From Bacillota bacterium (GTDB lineage Bacteria; Bacillota; Desulfitobacteriia; Desulfitobacteriales; JAJXUE01): 34,901 nt of DNA. The stretch spans positions 1 to 34,901 of the forward strand of contig JAJZPO010000026.1 in NCBI GenBank assembly GCA_021811155.1. Direction: 5' to 3'. The translations under genes were made by a program, and so were the position numbers. Each line of letters begins with the position of its first letter. Positions within the stretch are counted from its first letter, which is position 1. The notes below the pieces were generated by a model. That model searched no databases. It saw only the letters and a list, made by a program, of their open reading frames with translations, and had not been told where the DNA came from. This document shows, one piece after another, positions 1-9,530 of this stretch.

Positions 1-104
1 CAACCAGTAGTGGTGTTGGGCACGCCAAAGATGTACAGGTTTGGCGGGTGTTCATTCGTCGCCTAGAATCTTGAAGCTCTCCATTTTAATGGAGAGTAGT
101 TCAC

Positions 105-413
105 TCAATCTCGAAACCCCAGTCCCTTCCCCGCAAAATCGTTGCCGGCCATTGAGTATCTCTTGTCCCTGGATTCTCCCAAGTCGACAATTATTACCTC
201 GCTGCCGATCTTTTTAACTGCTGGCCACGGAATCACCAGATAATCCCGCTCCCCGCCGAACAACCCCCCCAGGTAGCCCCGGTTTGGCAGGATCAAAGAC
301 TCGATCTGGCCGGTTTCAGGTGAAATTACCAGGTCCGTATCCCCCACCGAACCGAGTTTGGCCCCATCCGTCAGGTTGACTATTTCCTTGCCTACCAAGT
401 CACTCATCAGCAT
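105..413 (-). CDS. ymxH: PRC-barrel protein of the YlmC/YmxH sporulation family
   Basis: 102-aa ORF MLMSDLVGKEIVNLTDGAKLGSVGDTDLVISPETGQIESL..., PRC-barrel-like pattern; located beside M16 peptidase and dut. Confidence 0.85.
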   Translation of the reverse strand: MLMSDLVGKEIVNLTDGAKLGSVGDTDLVISPETGQIESLILPNRGYLGGLFGGERDYLVIPWPAVKKIGSEVIIVDLGESRDKRYSMAGNDFAGKGLGFRD

Positions 414-426
414 CCCGCTAACCCCC

Positions 427-750
427 TTAAATCAACCGCTTCTTAATGAACTTCTGCAACCTGATCAAGTAGGGTTGGACAAAAGCCAACAAGACCGACA
501 ATACCGCCAGCGGATCCAACCCGAACCCCCAAGCCTTGATTCTCTCCGGCAATTCCAGATTAATAAAGGAAGTAAATAGGCCCAGCGCCAGGTAAATTCC
601 TCCTGCTATCCCCACCAATTGTACCAGTGCCCTGGAAAAGGGAGATGAAACAGGTTCGATGCTGCGCCGCATGTTCCAGAAAGCCCTTTCTTTGACCGCA
701 AAATATCCCAATAGCACAAACGCCGGCAACACCAGCCAGGAACCGGTCAT
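427..750 (-). CDS. Small membrane protein of unknown function
   Basis: 107-aa ORF with two or three hydrophobic segments, collinear with neighbouring genes. Confidence 0.65.
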   Translation of the reverse strand: MTGSWLVLPAFVLLGYFAVKERAFWNMRRSIEPVSSPFSRALVQLVGIAGGIYLALGLFTSFINLELPERIKAWGFGLDPLAVLSVLLAFVQPYLIRLQKFIKKRLI

Positions 751-837
751 CCCAATCCCCTCCTCTAAATACCTATGCCAGCCGTACCCTTGCTATGCAA
801 AGGGAGAATGCGGCAAAAAGCGGAAAGGAAAACATTA

Positions 838-871
838 AGGGCTGTTGGCGCTTGCTTGCGCCAACAGCCCT
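838..871 (-). terminator. Perfect 13-bp-stem hairpin downstream of dut
   Basis: GGGCTGTTGGCGC-ttgctt-GCGCCAACAGCCC; followed on the minus strand by a T-rich stretch (ttaatgttttcc). Confidence 0.6.
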
Positions 872-906
872 GCAGTGATCCGGGTCGCCAAGGTCACGGA
901 TCAGGC

Positions 907-1356
907 TTAAGATCCGGTGGAGCCGAAAGCCCCGGCACCCCGCTCCGTGTCAGGCAGTTCATCCATCTCAATCAAACTGGCTTGAGCGATTTTGTTAAAT
1001 ACCAGCTGGGCGACGCGGTCACCCCGCCTGACCAGGAATGTCTCCTGGCCCAGATTGATCAGGATGACTTTTATTTCTCCCCGGTAATCTGCATCAATGG
1101 TACCTGGGCTGTTCAAGCATGTGATGCCGTGCTTCAAAGCCAGCCCGCTGCGAGGCCTTACTTGCCCCTCGTAGCCAGGCGGAATGCCCAGCCGCAGTCC
1201 GGTAGGAATCAGGCTTGTCTTTCCGGGCGCGATTTCCACCGCCTGATCAACCGCAGCCAGCAGATCCATGCCTGCCGCCATAGCAGACATGTAGCCTGGC
1301 AACGGCAAATCACTGCAGAGATTTACTGCTTCAACCCTAATCTTTTCTGTCACCAA
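907..1356 (-). CDS. dut: dUTP diphosphatase
   Basis: 149-aa ORF with dUTPase motifs: [52 protein letters not shown]-terminal [10 protein letters not shown]. Confidence 0.95.
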   Translation of the reverse strand: MVTEKIRVEAVNLCSDLPLPGYMSAMAAGMDLLAAVDQAVEIAPGKTSLIPTGLRLGIPPGYEGQVRPRSGLALKHGITCLNSPGTIDADYRGEIKVILINLGQETFLVRRGDRVAQLVFNKIAQASLIEMDELPDTERGAGAFGSTGS

Positions 1357-1364
1357 CTATCCCC

Positions 1365-2660
1365 CTATAAACCGGACCGGTTCACCAGCTGCGCAAAATC
1401 TACCCCCAGGGATCCGGGCCCGATGGTGGTCAGAGTCAGATATTTAGGGTCCAGCATCCGCTCAGCCAATTCTTTGACGTCCTGGACCTTGACCTGATTT
1501 ATCTTGTCCACCACTTCGTCCAGGGAAATTATCCGGTCAAAACACAATTCAGTTTTTCCCAGCCTGCTCATCCTGCTGCTGACACTCTCCAGACTCAGGT
1601 ACAGGCTGCCCTTAATTTGCGCCTTGGTCCTTTCCAATTCCTGTCCGGTGATTCCTTCTGATTTAAGTTTGGCCAGCTCGGCCAAAATGCAGTCAATTAC
1701 TTCCTGGCTGTTGGCTGGACTGGTCCCGGCATAAATTGCAAACAGGCCGCTGTCTACAAAAGTGGAGTGATATGAATAGACCGAATAGGCCATGCCCCGT
1801 TCTTCCCTGATTTCCTGGAACAAGCGGGAACTCAGTCCCCCGCCAAGTACGTTGTTCAGTACATGCAGGGGGTAGATGCTGGGATCATCCTGAGCCAAAC
1901 CAGGTACACCCATGACTATCTGTGTCTGTTCCGTTTCCTTGCTAATGTGTTTACTTACAGGATAGACCTTGGGCTTGCTGTCCACCACCCTTTTGCCGCT
2001 GCCTCCAAAAGCGCCAAAAACCGATCCCAGTCTGTCACAGGCCCGACGGTGATTGATCTTGCCGGCAACAGCCACAACCAGGTTTTGCGGGGTGTAATTG
2101 CGTTCCAGGAAATCTAAGACCTTGTCTCGGCTCATCCCTTCAATACTTTCGCAGGTGCCGAGAATGGGTTGTCCCAAAGGATGATCCTGCCAGATTGTCT
2201 GAGTAAAAACATCATGAATCAGCTCATCAGGAGAGTCCTCATACATCTTTATTTCTTCAATGACAACTTTTTTTTCTTTCTCAATTTCCTTTGGCTCAAA
2301 CCTGGAATTAAAATACATATCACTCAGAACATCTACCGCCAACTCAAAGTCTTCATCCAGGATTTTGGCATAATAACAGGTATATTCCTTGGTGGTGAAG
2401 GCGTTAAGTTGTCCCCCTACCGCCTCCAAAGTTTCTGCGAGTTCCTTGGCGCTGCGCTTCTTGGTACCTTTGAACAGCATGTGCTCAATAAAGTGGCTGA
2501 TTCCCCGGTTTTCTTCACTTTCATCCCGGGTACCGGCGCCAATCCACAAACCTATGGCCACAGACCTGACATGTGGTATTTCCTCAGTAACGATCCGCAC
2601 CCCGTTGGGAAGAGTTTCCATTCTGTACACAAGGCTCACCTCTCTGCTGTCACCATCCAT
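1365..2660 (-). CDS. M16 family zinc peptidase (mitochondrial processing peptidase-like, YmxG/MlpA)
   Basis: HFIEHMLFKGT (HxxEH) motif and full-length M16 similarity; 431 aa; start could be the internal Met at about 2621. Confidence 0.93.
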   Translation of the reverse strand: MDGDSREVSLVYRMETLPNGVRIVTEEIPHVRSVAIGLWIGAGTRDESEENRGISHFIEHMLFKGTKKRSAKELAETLEAVGGQLNAFTTKEYTCYYAKILDEDFELAVDVLSDMYFNSRFEPKEIEKEKKVVIEEIKMYEDSPDELIHDVFTQTIWQDHPLGQPILGTCESIEGMSRDKVLDFLERNYTPQNLVVAVAGKINHRRACDRLGSVFGAFGGSGKRVVDSKPKVYPVSKHISKETEQTQIVMGVPGLAQDDPSIYPLHVLNNVLGGGLSSRLFQEIREERGMAYSVYSYHSTFVDSGLFAIYAGTSPANSQEVIDCILAELAKLKSEGITGQELERTKAQIKGSLYLSLESVSSRMSRLGKTELCFDRIISLDEVVDKINQVKVQDVKELAERMLDPKYLTLTTIGPGSLGVDFAQLVNRSGL

Positions 2661-2704
2661 TGGTATTTCGCCCCGGGCAAGAAAATTCCTCTTTAAGAGA
2701 TAGA

Positions 2705-3943
2705 TTATGGCAAAATTAGTTTGGCATCACTCACAAACCGGTTAAACAAACCCTTGCGTTTTATAGCATGACCGGAGTAAAGCGGAGCTTGCCCCAACAT
2801 CTTGCCCTTAAGCCAAAACTGAATCTCTCCCAAGCTTTCTCCGGCGCGTACCGGTGCAGTGTGTGGCCGGGACCAGACCACTTTTCGTTCGACCTTCTCC
2901 AAATCCCCAGGCGCTGCCAGGAATTCTACTGCTTCGCCCATGATAGCCGGCACTTCCGTCGCAGCCCCATCAAGCACTGGAAACTTAGCCGCTTCATCCC
3001 CAGCCGCACCCAATTTGACAGGTTGAAAATGGTTGAAGCCGTATTCCAGCAGCTTCATCGAGTCTGTGAACCTCCCCGGACTATTCAATACCACTGCAAT
3101 CAATTGGCGGCCGTTTTTGGTGGCAGAGGAGACCAGGCATTTGCCTGCAGCATTGGTCGTACCGGTTTTTACCCCGTCCGCAAATTCATACATCCATAAT
3201 AGTTTATTTGTGTTGCGCACCGGTAAAGCAGATTGGGGTTCAACAAATTCTATCTCGGCTTCCTTGGTGCGAGTTATTTCTGCAAATCTGGGCAGACGCA
3301 TTCCATACCGCGCCATTAAAGCAAGATCATAGGCTGTGGAAAAATGGTTTGAGTTTGGCAAACCGTTGGTGTTGGTAAAATGGGTGTTATAAGCCCCCAA
3401 GGTTTTGGCTTTTGCGTTCATCATCTTAACAAACATCTCTTCCGAACCGGCGATATGTTCCGCAATAGCAACGCAGGCATCATTGCCCGATTTGATCATG
3501 GCCCCTTCAATCAAGTTGCCTAATGTCAGTCTTTCACCCGGGTCAAGGTAGATGCTGGCTTGTCCTACCCGGCCGGCTTTGTCGCTCACCGTTACAATAT
3601 CAGCGACATTGCCGTACTCCAATGCCAGAATTGTGGTCATGATTTTTGTGGTGCTGGCCGGCGGTCTCTTTTTATCCGCTTGTTTGTCAAACAACAGCTG
3701 ACCGGTCTCAGCGTCAATCAGGACTGCTGCATCGGCAGTCAGCCTGATTCCGCCTGCTGTATTCTGGGCTTTTACGCTGCCGCCGGTTGTCTTGCTCTTT
3801 TTGGCCGGCCGGGTTTGTTTGGCCTGTCCCTTGTGCTTGGCCGTCTGAGCAGGTTTAGAGTTTTGAGCCCCTACCCCGGGAGCAGCTGTGCCGAAAATCA
3901 AACCTGCGGCAACAATACCCGGCAAAATATATTGCTTAAACAT
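2705..3943 (-). CDS. dacF: D-alanyl-D-alanine carboxypeptidase (DacF-like penicillin-binding protein, S11)
   Basis: Signal peptide; PPASTTKIMT (SxxK), SGNDAC (SxN), DGVKTGTT (KTG) motifs. Confidence 0.93.
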   Translation of the reverse strand: MFKQYILPGIVAAGLIFGTAAPGVGAQNSKPAQTAKHKGQAKQTRPAKKSKTTGGSVKAQNTAGGIRLTADAAVLIDAETGQLLFDKQADKKRPPASTTKIMTTILALEYGNVADIVTVSDKAGRVGQASIYLDPGERLTLGNLIEGAMIKSGNDACVAIAEHIAGSEEMFVKMMNAKAKTLGAYNTHFTNTNGLPNSNHFSTAYDLALMARYGMRLPRFAEITRTKEAEIEFVEPQSALPVRNTNKLLWMYEFADGVKTGTTNAAGKCLVSSATKNGRQLIAVVLNSPGRFTDSMKLLEYGFNHFQPVKLGAAGDEAAKFPVLDGAATEVPAIMGEAVEFLAAPGDLEKVERKVVWSRPHTAPVRAGESLGEIQFWLKGKMLGQAPLYSGHAIKRKGLFNRFVSDAKLILP

Positions 3944-4005
3944 TACTTCACCCCGTCAAAGACAATCATTACTTATTATTGCCTGGGGCGAAGTAAATAC
4001 CCTGT

Positions 4006-4788
4006 TTAATTTTTCCTGCTGTCCATAAGTTCTGCAATAGTTACTAAACGGAAGCCTTCTTGCTTTAGTTTGCCGATAATCAGCGGCAGGGCTTTTACGG
4101 TATTGCCCTTTGGGTGCATGAGCACGATGGCGCCGCGTTTGTCGGGTTTCACGCCCATCTTCGCAGTTGGATTGACTACTCTCTGGAAGATTAATTCTGC
4201 ACTGCTGTCCGCCTTCCAGTCTATGGTATCCAAAGTCCACAAAATAGTCGTGTATCCCAGTTCGGATGCGGCCCTGACTGTGGTCGATCCCTTTTCTCCG
4301 TACGGCGGGGCGTAAAACCCTGTTTTACGGCCTGTTATCCCCTCCAGCACCTGCTCTGTGCGCAGGATTTCCCGTTTGTTCTCGTCCAGGGAAATACGGT
4401 CCGGATGGAGATGGGAATAGGCATGATTCTCTACCAGATGCCCTTCGCTGTCCATGCGTTTGACTAAGTCCGGATTATTCTTTGCCCAACGTCCGCTGAC
4501 AAAGAAGGTAACCTTGACGTTTTCTTGCTTGAAAATCTCCAGCATGGCCGGGATATTTTCTTCACCCCAGTCCACATTTACGGTCAATGCCATAACCTTC
4601 TGATTGGTTTCGACCTGGGACACGGGCCCTGGCGACACAACCGGAAGTGAGCTGAAAATCCTGTGAGTGCCAAGCATGAGACCAAGAGCTATCAACAAGC
4701 CTACAATGATCAGCCCAAGCCTGGAGGGCTTCACGACGTAAACACGCATTAACCCAAGCTCCTTTACCGCAAAGTTTCTTATCACCAA
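4006..4788 (-). CDS. Polysaccharide deacetylase family protein (YlxY/PdaB-like)
   Basis: NodB-type domain: ALTVNVDWGEENIPAMLEIFKQENVKVTFFVSGRWAKNNP...HLVENHAYSHLHP...GFYAPPYGE; N-terminal TM segment. Confidence 0.92.
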   Translation of the reverse strand: MVIRNFAVKELGLMRVYVVKPSRLGLIIVGLLIALGLMLGTHRIFSSLPVVSPGPVSQVETNQKVMALTVNVDWGEENIPAMLEIFKQENVKVTFFVSGRWAKNNPDLVKRMDSEGHLVENHAYSHLHPDRISLDENKREILRTEQVLEGITGRKTGFYAPPYGEKGSTTVRAASELGYTTILWTLDTIDWKADSSAELIFQRVVNPTAKMGVKPDKRGAIVLMHPKGNTVKALPLIIGKLKQEGFRLVTIAELMDSRKN

Positions 4789-4935
4789 AATCTATGCGGC
4801 AAAAGACTGGGGCATTCCAGGTACGCTTACAGGTACCCAATGGCAAAAAGAAGGACAGCCTTCCAAGCGAAAAACTGTCCAACTTAGCGTGGCATAACAT
4901 TTTCTGACCCAAGCGCTAATTTCCTAACCCGCGTC

Positions 4936-7107
4936 TCAGACTTCGGACTTCGGACCTCCGACCTCGGCCTTAGTCTGTCTTGCCTCACGCAAAACTTCTT
5001 TGCGTGAAAGGTTGAGACGCCCCTGTTTATCGATACCGGTGGCTTTTACGGTAATGGGATCGCCAACCTTGACTATGTCCTCAACTTTTTCGACACGTTC
5101 CAGGGCCAGCTGGGAAATGTGAACCAAGCCTTCCTTACCTGGAAGCCCTAAAACCCCAGGGATCACCTCTACAAAGGCGCCAAAATCCATCACCCTGGTT
5201 ACTTTGCCATCATAAGTCTTGCCAACTTCGATGTCCTGGGTAATCCCTTCAATGATTTTCAAGGCTCGCTTGCCGGCTTCACCGTCGATGGCGGCGATAT
5301 ACACCCGTCCATCATCTTCGATGTCGATTTTAACCCCTGTTTCATCGATAATCTTCTTGATGGTTTTGCCCCCGGGTCCGATTACATCCCTGATTTTGTC
5401 AGGATGGACCGTAGTAGTAATCATCCTCGGCGCATAGGGCGACAATTCAGCGCGAGGCTTGTCAATGGCCTCAAGCATCTTGCCCAGGATAAACATCCTT
5501 GCTTCGTGCGCCTGGTTCAGGGCCTTCCCCAGAATTTCCCGCGAAACTCCGCTAATTTTGATATCCATTTGCAGAGCGGTAATTCCCGCTGCGGTACCGG
5601 CTACTTTAAAGTCCATATCGCCCAGGTGATCTTCCATGCCCTGGATGTCTGTCAAAACAGCGACGTTGTCCCCTTCTTTAATGAGCCCCATGGCTGCGCC
5701 AGCCACAGGCGCCTTTATCGGTACACCCGCATCCATCAAGGACAAGGTGCTGCCGCAAACGCTTGCCATAGATGTGGATCCGTTCGACTCCAAGACCTCG
5801 GACACCAGCCGGATGGTATAAGGAAATTCTTCTGCGGCCGGAATCATTGGCTCCAAGGCCCTCTCAGCCAGGGCGCCGTGGCCAATTTCCCGCCGGCCCG
5901 GGCCGCGCATTGGCCTGGTCTCTCCCACGCTGTAAGGTGGGAAATTATAGTGGTGCATATAGCGTTTCGATTCTTCCACACCGAGTCCGTCCAGAATTTG
6001 TTCATCCCCGATAGCTCCCAGAGTGCAGACGTTTAACACCTGGGTCTGGCCCCTGGTAAACAACCCTGTACCGTGGGTTCTGGGCAGCACACCGACCTCA
6101 CAGCTAATTTTGCGCACTTCAGTGAGCGCCCGGCCATCAGGTCTGATGCCATGAACCGTGATCAACTCCCGGACGATTTCCTTGAGGATGTTGTCCAGCA
6201 CCGCGGCAATTGCCTTGGTACCCTCCGGATAGGTTTCAAAGAAATGCGCCAGGGTTTCTGTCTTCACCCTGTCAATATCCTCTTCCCTGGCCAGTTTGTC
6301 GGGGTTTTGTACGGCTTTACGCATATTTTCCGCAGCAAACTCCCGCACAGCCTGGTCAATTTCTTCCGGAACCTTAAACAGTTTGACTTCCCGTTTGGGT
6401 TTAGCCAAACCCTTCGCCTCTGCAGCAGCGCGATATTGTTCGATAAACTCCACTATGCGGACAATTTCCTTATGGCCAAACATAATGGCTTCCAGCATTA
6501 CAGCTTCCGGAACCTCTTTGGCCCCGGCTTCTACCATCATTACAGCATCCTTGGTACCGGCAACAGTCAGATGCATCTGGCTTTTTTCAGCCTGTGCCAA
6601 AGTGGGGTTGATCACAAATTCGTTGTCCACCAGACCGACGATCACAGCGGCAATGGGCCCGTTAAAAGGAATATCGGAAATTGTCAAGGCGGCGGAAGCG
6701 CCGTTAATAGCCGTCACATCAGGGGGACTGTCCTGATCCACAGACTGGACTGTGGCAATCACCTGGACATCATTGCGAAAACCTTTGGGGAACAATGGCC
6801 GAATAGGGCGGTCGATCAGCCGGCCGGAAAGAATGGCTTTTTCACTGGGACGTCCTTCCCGCTTGATGAAACCGCCGGGAATTTTGCCGACGGCGTAAAG
6901 TCTTTCCTCATAATCTACCGTCAAAGGAAAAAAATCGATTCCCTCTCTCGGTTCAGCCGATGCTGTCGCGGTTACCATTACCACCGTATCTCCATACCTG
7001 ACAAAAGCAGCCCCGCCGGCCTGCTTTGCCAGTCTACCGGATTGAATGGTCATGGTCCGACCACCGAGCTCCAGTGACATTTCCAAGATGTTGTTGTCCT
7101 GCACCAA
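4936..7107 (-). CDS. pnp: Polyribonucleotide nucleotidyltransferase (PNPase)
   Basis: 723 aa with two RNase PH-like domains, KH ([17 protein letters not shown]) and S1 domains; AAGGAGG RBS upstream (start TTG or the adjacent GTG). Confidence 0.98.
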   Translation of the reverse strand: MVQDNNILEMSLELGGRTMTIQSGRLAKQAGGAAFVRYGDTVVMVTATASAEPREGIDFFPLTVDYEERLYAVGKIPGGFIKREGRPSEKAILSGRLIDRPIRPLFPKGFRNDVQVIATVQSVDQDSPPDVTAINGASAALTISDIPFNGPIAAVIVGLVDNEFVINPTLAQAEKSQMHLTVAGTKDAVMMVEAGAKEVPEAVMLEAIMFGHKEIVRIVEFIEQYRAAAEAKGLAKPKREVKLFKVPEEIDQAVREFAAENMRKAVQNPDKLAREEDIDRVKTETLAHFFETYPEGTKAIAAVLDNILKEIVRELITVHGIRPDGRALTEVRKISCEVGVLPRTHGTGLFTRGQTQVLNVCTLGAIGDEQILDGLGVEESKRYMHHYNFPPYSVGETRPMRGPGRREIGHGALAERALEPMIPAAEEFPYTIRLVSEVLESNGSTSMASVCGSTLSLMDAGVPIKAPVAGAAMGLIKEGDNVAVLTDIQGMEDHLGDMDFKVAGTAAGITALQMDIKISGVSREILGKALNQAHEARMFILGKMLEAIDKPRAELSPYAPRMITTTVHPDKIRDVIGPGGKTIKKIIDETGVKIDIEDDGRVYIAAIDGEAGKRALKIIEGITQDIEVGKTYDGKVTRVMDFGAFVEVIPGVLGLPGKEGLVHISQLALERVEKVEDIVKVGDPITVKATGIDKQGRLNLSRKEVLREARQTKAEVGGPKSEV
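4939..4966 (+). repeat. Class II heptad repeat (GACTTCG x2, GACCTCC, GACCTCG) at the 3' end of pnp
   Basis: gacttcg gacttcg gacctcc gacctcg read directly; overlaps the last codons of pnp. Confidence 0.75.
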
Positions 7108-7253
7108 ATAGAACCTCCTTAGTTCTTTTCCATCTCATCTTATTCTAAACTCTTTTGACTTCGACATATTGGTATTATTTCCTTCCTTTCGGAAAAAAAA
7201 TCCTCCTCTTGATCGCAGCCCCTAAACTGTTCAGACACATCTCTATCCAACAC

Positions 7254-7279
7254 AAAAAGGGAGCCATTTAGCTCCCTTG
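7254..7279 (-). terminator. Rho-independent terminator after the lipoprotein gene
   Basis: Minus strand: AAGGGAGC-taaatg-GCTCCCTTTTTG, stem followed by T-tract. Confidence 0.85.
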
Positions 7280-7315
7280 ACAGACGGCACGACAAAGCTC
7301 CACGCAGTGATGTAT

Positions 7316-8119
7316 TTAGCCTGGTGACAACAGGTTCTCTATATTCTGTTTCCCTTGGGGCAGCTTGTATGTAACATTGTTGAAGGTCAGGTATTCAGAG
7401 TAAACCAACAAGGTGTACTTTTTGTTGCTAACGGTAAAGTTGATGGTCAGCGGGTCAGCGGCATCCTGCGGCAGTACAGTTGAGTGCAGCTCAATCGAAC
7501 GAATCGACCTCAGGATTGCGTTGCGGGCAGGAGTCTGATCGGTTTCTTCCGCAAAGATCCCGCCTTTTACCGTAACCTTGCTGGCTTTAAACAGGTATCC
7601 AAGCATGCTCTCCTGATATGTCCGGGGCGGCATCCATTTCTCCAGGCTCTTCCAGACCTCGCCTTTTTCCATATAGTAGTGGCGTACGTTGTTGCTGCCG
7701 GCGCCAAAACGAAGTTCGTCATAAATGTCAAGCTGCAGGTCTTTGTCTTCCAGCTTAATCTGGTAGGCAGGGAAAGCAGCGCTGCCCACTACCTGGGCCA
7801 GCTCATTGTTTTCCTTCAGTTCACCGGCATCCCCCAGATACTTGACCAGCCCTTTGCGTTTGGCTTCGTCCAGGACCAGTGTCTGACCGGTATCCTGGGC
7901 TATAAGTTTGACACTCTTCGAGTTCAGCAATGCTTGCTCCAAATCTTTTAGAGAAAATTCCTGTGACTGGTTCTGGGCTGTAGTCTGACCCGTGGTGTTG
8001 GCGACCGCGGGCGCTGCGGGCTCCTGCCCTCGCTTGGTCAGCTTGTCCAGGATGTTGGTGCATCCTCCGGTTAACAGTACGGTTAGGGCTAAGGCTAGAA
8101 CAAAGACACGAAACTTCAG
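7316..8119 (-). CDS. Putative lipoprotein of unknown function
   Basis: Signal peptide and lipobox LKFRVFVLALALTVLLTGGCTN. ORF track starts at a TTG (8185), but the AAAGGAGG RBS at about 8128-8136 points to a CTG start at 8119. Confidence 0.75.
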   Translation of the reverse strand: MKFRVFVLALALTVLLTGGCTNILDKLTKRGQEPAAPAVANTTGQTTAQNQSQEFSLKDLEQALLNSKSVKLIAQDTGQTLVLDEAKRKGLVKYLGDAGELKENNELAQVVGSAAFPAYQIKLEDKDLQLDIYDELRFGAGSNNVRHYYMEKGEVWKSLEKWMPPRTYQESMLGYLFKASKVTVKGGIFAEETDQTPARNAILRSIRSIELHSTVLPQDAADPLTINFTVSNKKYTLLVYSEYLTFNNVTYKLPQGKQNIENLLSPG

Positions 8120-8212
8120 GGCTACCCCCTCCTTTTGGTAATTATTTCCAATCCTAATTACCAATTTTAAAGGGGTATGTGTCAAATGTCAATATTTCCC
8201 AGTAAAAAATCC

Positions 8213-8250
8213 GAAAAAAGTGGCATCCCCGCAAAACCGGGCTGCCACTT
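8213..8250 (-). terminator. Rho-independent terminator downstream of rpsO
   Basis: Minus strand: AAGTGGCAgcccggttttgcggggaTGCCACTTTTTTCGG. Confidence 0.88.
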
Positions 8251-8292
8251 GTTCATGTCTGACGGTTTTTCGGTTGTAAAACGCCTGGGCGT

Positions 8293-8562
8293 CTAGTGAC
8301 GCAGGCCAAGGTTCTCAACTATCTTACGGTAACGGGCGAAGTCGGATTTCTTTAAATAGTTCAGTAAACCTCTGCGCTGACCAACCATTTTCAACAAACC
8401 GCGGCGGGAATGGTGGTCTTTCTTGTGGGTCTTAAAATGCTCCGTCAAATAGTTGATCCGCTCGGTAAGAATTGCAATTTGTACCTCAGGTGAACCGGTA
8501 TCCAGTTCATGCAGTTTGTACTTGGCAATGATCTCTTGCTTTTTTTCCGAAGTGAGGGCCAT
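8293..8562 (-). CDS. rpsO: 30S ribosomal protein S15
   Basis: 89 aa [64 protein letters not shown]...; GGAGGTG RBS. Confidence 0.98.
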   Translation of the reverse strand: MALTSEKKQEIIAKYKLHELDTGSPEVQIAILTERINYLTEHFKTHKKDHHSRRGLLKMVGQRRGLLNYLKKSDFARYRKIVENLGLRH

Positions 8563-8673
8563 ATTAATTCACCTCCTGTTCTCTGAATATCCCCGTAAGC
8601 CAAGAAAACCGCCGGAGACTCGGTATTCTGAGCAAACGGTTCATTTCGCTGACAGACCTGATTACCGGTCAAG

Positions 8674-8823
8674 TATTCAGGAGTCAGGAGTCAGAATTCA
8701 GAACACTTCAAACAATAATTCTCTGTTCAATTCTGCCCAAAAATCAAAAGATCGGTAGTGCCGCAATGCGGCACCTATGTCCGGCTCCAGCATTCTGACT
8801 CCTGACTCCTGACTTCTGACTCC
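8674..8823. repeat. Class I heptad inverted-repeat element A
   Basis: Left arm tattcaggagtcaggagtcagaattcagaa, right arm attctgactcctgactcctgacttctgactcc, about 88-nt core. Confidence 0.85.
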
Positions 8824-8829
8824 TCTTAC

Positions 8830-9051
8830 TTACTTGCCTATAATAGTAATTATCAGCCTTCCGGCGGATATATCTTTGGCCACCAAATCAAAGTTGCGCC
8901 CTGACCTGGCTACAAAACCGCGGAAACGGGTGGCGGCAGGAATATTCCCGGGGATTTGGCCGGCTGCCAGTTCAATATCGAAGATAGTGACTCTTTGCTG
9001 GCGGAAGTCCCGCAACCGCTTTTTCGCGTGCTCAGTAACAATCACTCTCAC
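8830..9051 (-). CDS. DUF4258-like small protein (candidate toxin-like)
   Basis: 73 aa MRVIVTEHAKKRLRDFRQQRVTIFDIELAAG...RSGRNFDLVAKDISAGRLIITIIGK; HAxxR-type N-terminus resembling DUF4258/RelE-like small proteins by eye. Confidence 0.6.
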   Translation of the reverse strand: MRVIVTEHAKKRLRDFRQQRVTIFDIELAAGQIPGNIPAATRFRGFVARSGRNFDLVAKDISAGRLIITIIGK

Positions 9052-9063
9052 GCAAAAAAACCT

Positions 9064-9291
9064 CTATTCGAGAAGTTTGGCTTTGTAGCGGTCAATTTCT
9101 TCCTGCACCATCAGGGTGTACAGTGCGTCTTGAAAGGCCTGCCTGACCGGCCACTCGCTGCCGTCTTTCCGGTACAGCTGTTCCAGTTCACGGCGCAGGT
9201 TGGTAAATTCGGGACTTAAGCATAAGCCGGTAATTCTCTTGGCAAGATCATCCATTTCGGCGTGGCGAGGGTCCGTTACCGGAGCGCCCAC
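9064..9291 (-). CDS. Small helical protein of unknown function (possible partner of the DUF4258-like protein)
   Basis: GTG start at 9291 preceded by AAGGGAGGAG-tcaac; the ATG at 9327 in the ORF track lies inside the predicted -10 box. Confidence 0.6.
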   Translation of the reverse strand: MGAPVTDPRHAEMDDLAKRITGLCLSPEFTNLRRELEQLYRKDGSEWPVRQAFQDALYTLMVQEEIDRYKAKLLE

Positions 9292-9325
9292 GTTGACTCC
9301 TCCCTTAGATTCCATTGCCGCACTC

Positions 9326-9354
9326 ATTCTAACACAGTGTTACGCTAAAGTAAA
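9326..9354 (-). promoter_or_regulatory. SigA-type promoter of the two-gene cassette
   Basis: Minus strand TTTACT-N17-TAGAAT (-35 at 9349-9354, -10 at 9326-9331). Confidence 0.6.
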
Positions 9355-9381
9355 GTTTATGACTAATTTATGCGTTGCTCA

Positions 9382-9530
9382 AGGAATTCAGAATTCAGAA
9401 TTCATAAGTCAGAATAGAGAACGGATTGTAGTCTTGAAACAGTCTTGGCCTACAATATAATGCTGAAGTGTTTGTTCTAAAATCAAGGAATCTTTGCCAG
9501 CTTAAAGGATTCTGAATTCTGACTTCTGAC
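9382..9530. repeat. Class I heptad inverted-repeat element B
   Basis: Left arm aggaattcagaattcagaattcataagtcagaat; right arm gattctgaattctgacttctgac ends exactly at the ribF stop codon (9531). Confidence 0.8.

Noticed and set aside
1-98. Possible 3' end of a plus-strand gene (two open frames ending at about 66 and 73) and a CTCTCCATT-tt-AATGGAGAG hairpin
   Set aside because: Too short to choose a frame or identify a family at the window edge; the hairpin has no T-tract.
775-1497. 240-aa plus-strand ORF antisense to dut
   Set aside because: Overlaps the conserved dut frame and the hairpin; composition looks non-coding.
6073-7077. 334-aa plus-strand ORF antisense to pnp
   Set aside because: No recognisable domain, fully inside a strongly conserved pnp; shadow ORF.
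8674-9530. Heptad elements as a CRISPR or classical IS
   Set aside because: No spacer pattern, no transposase ORF, no clear target-site duplication; better described as non-autonomous hairpin repeats.
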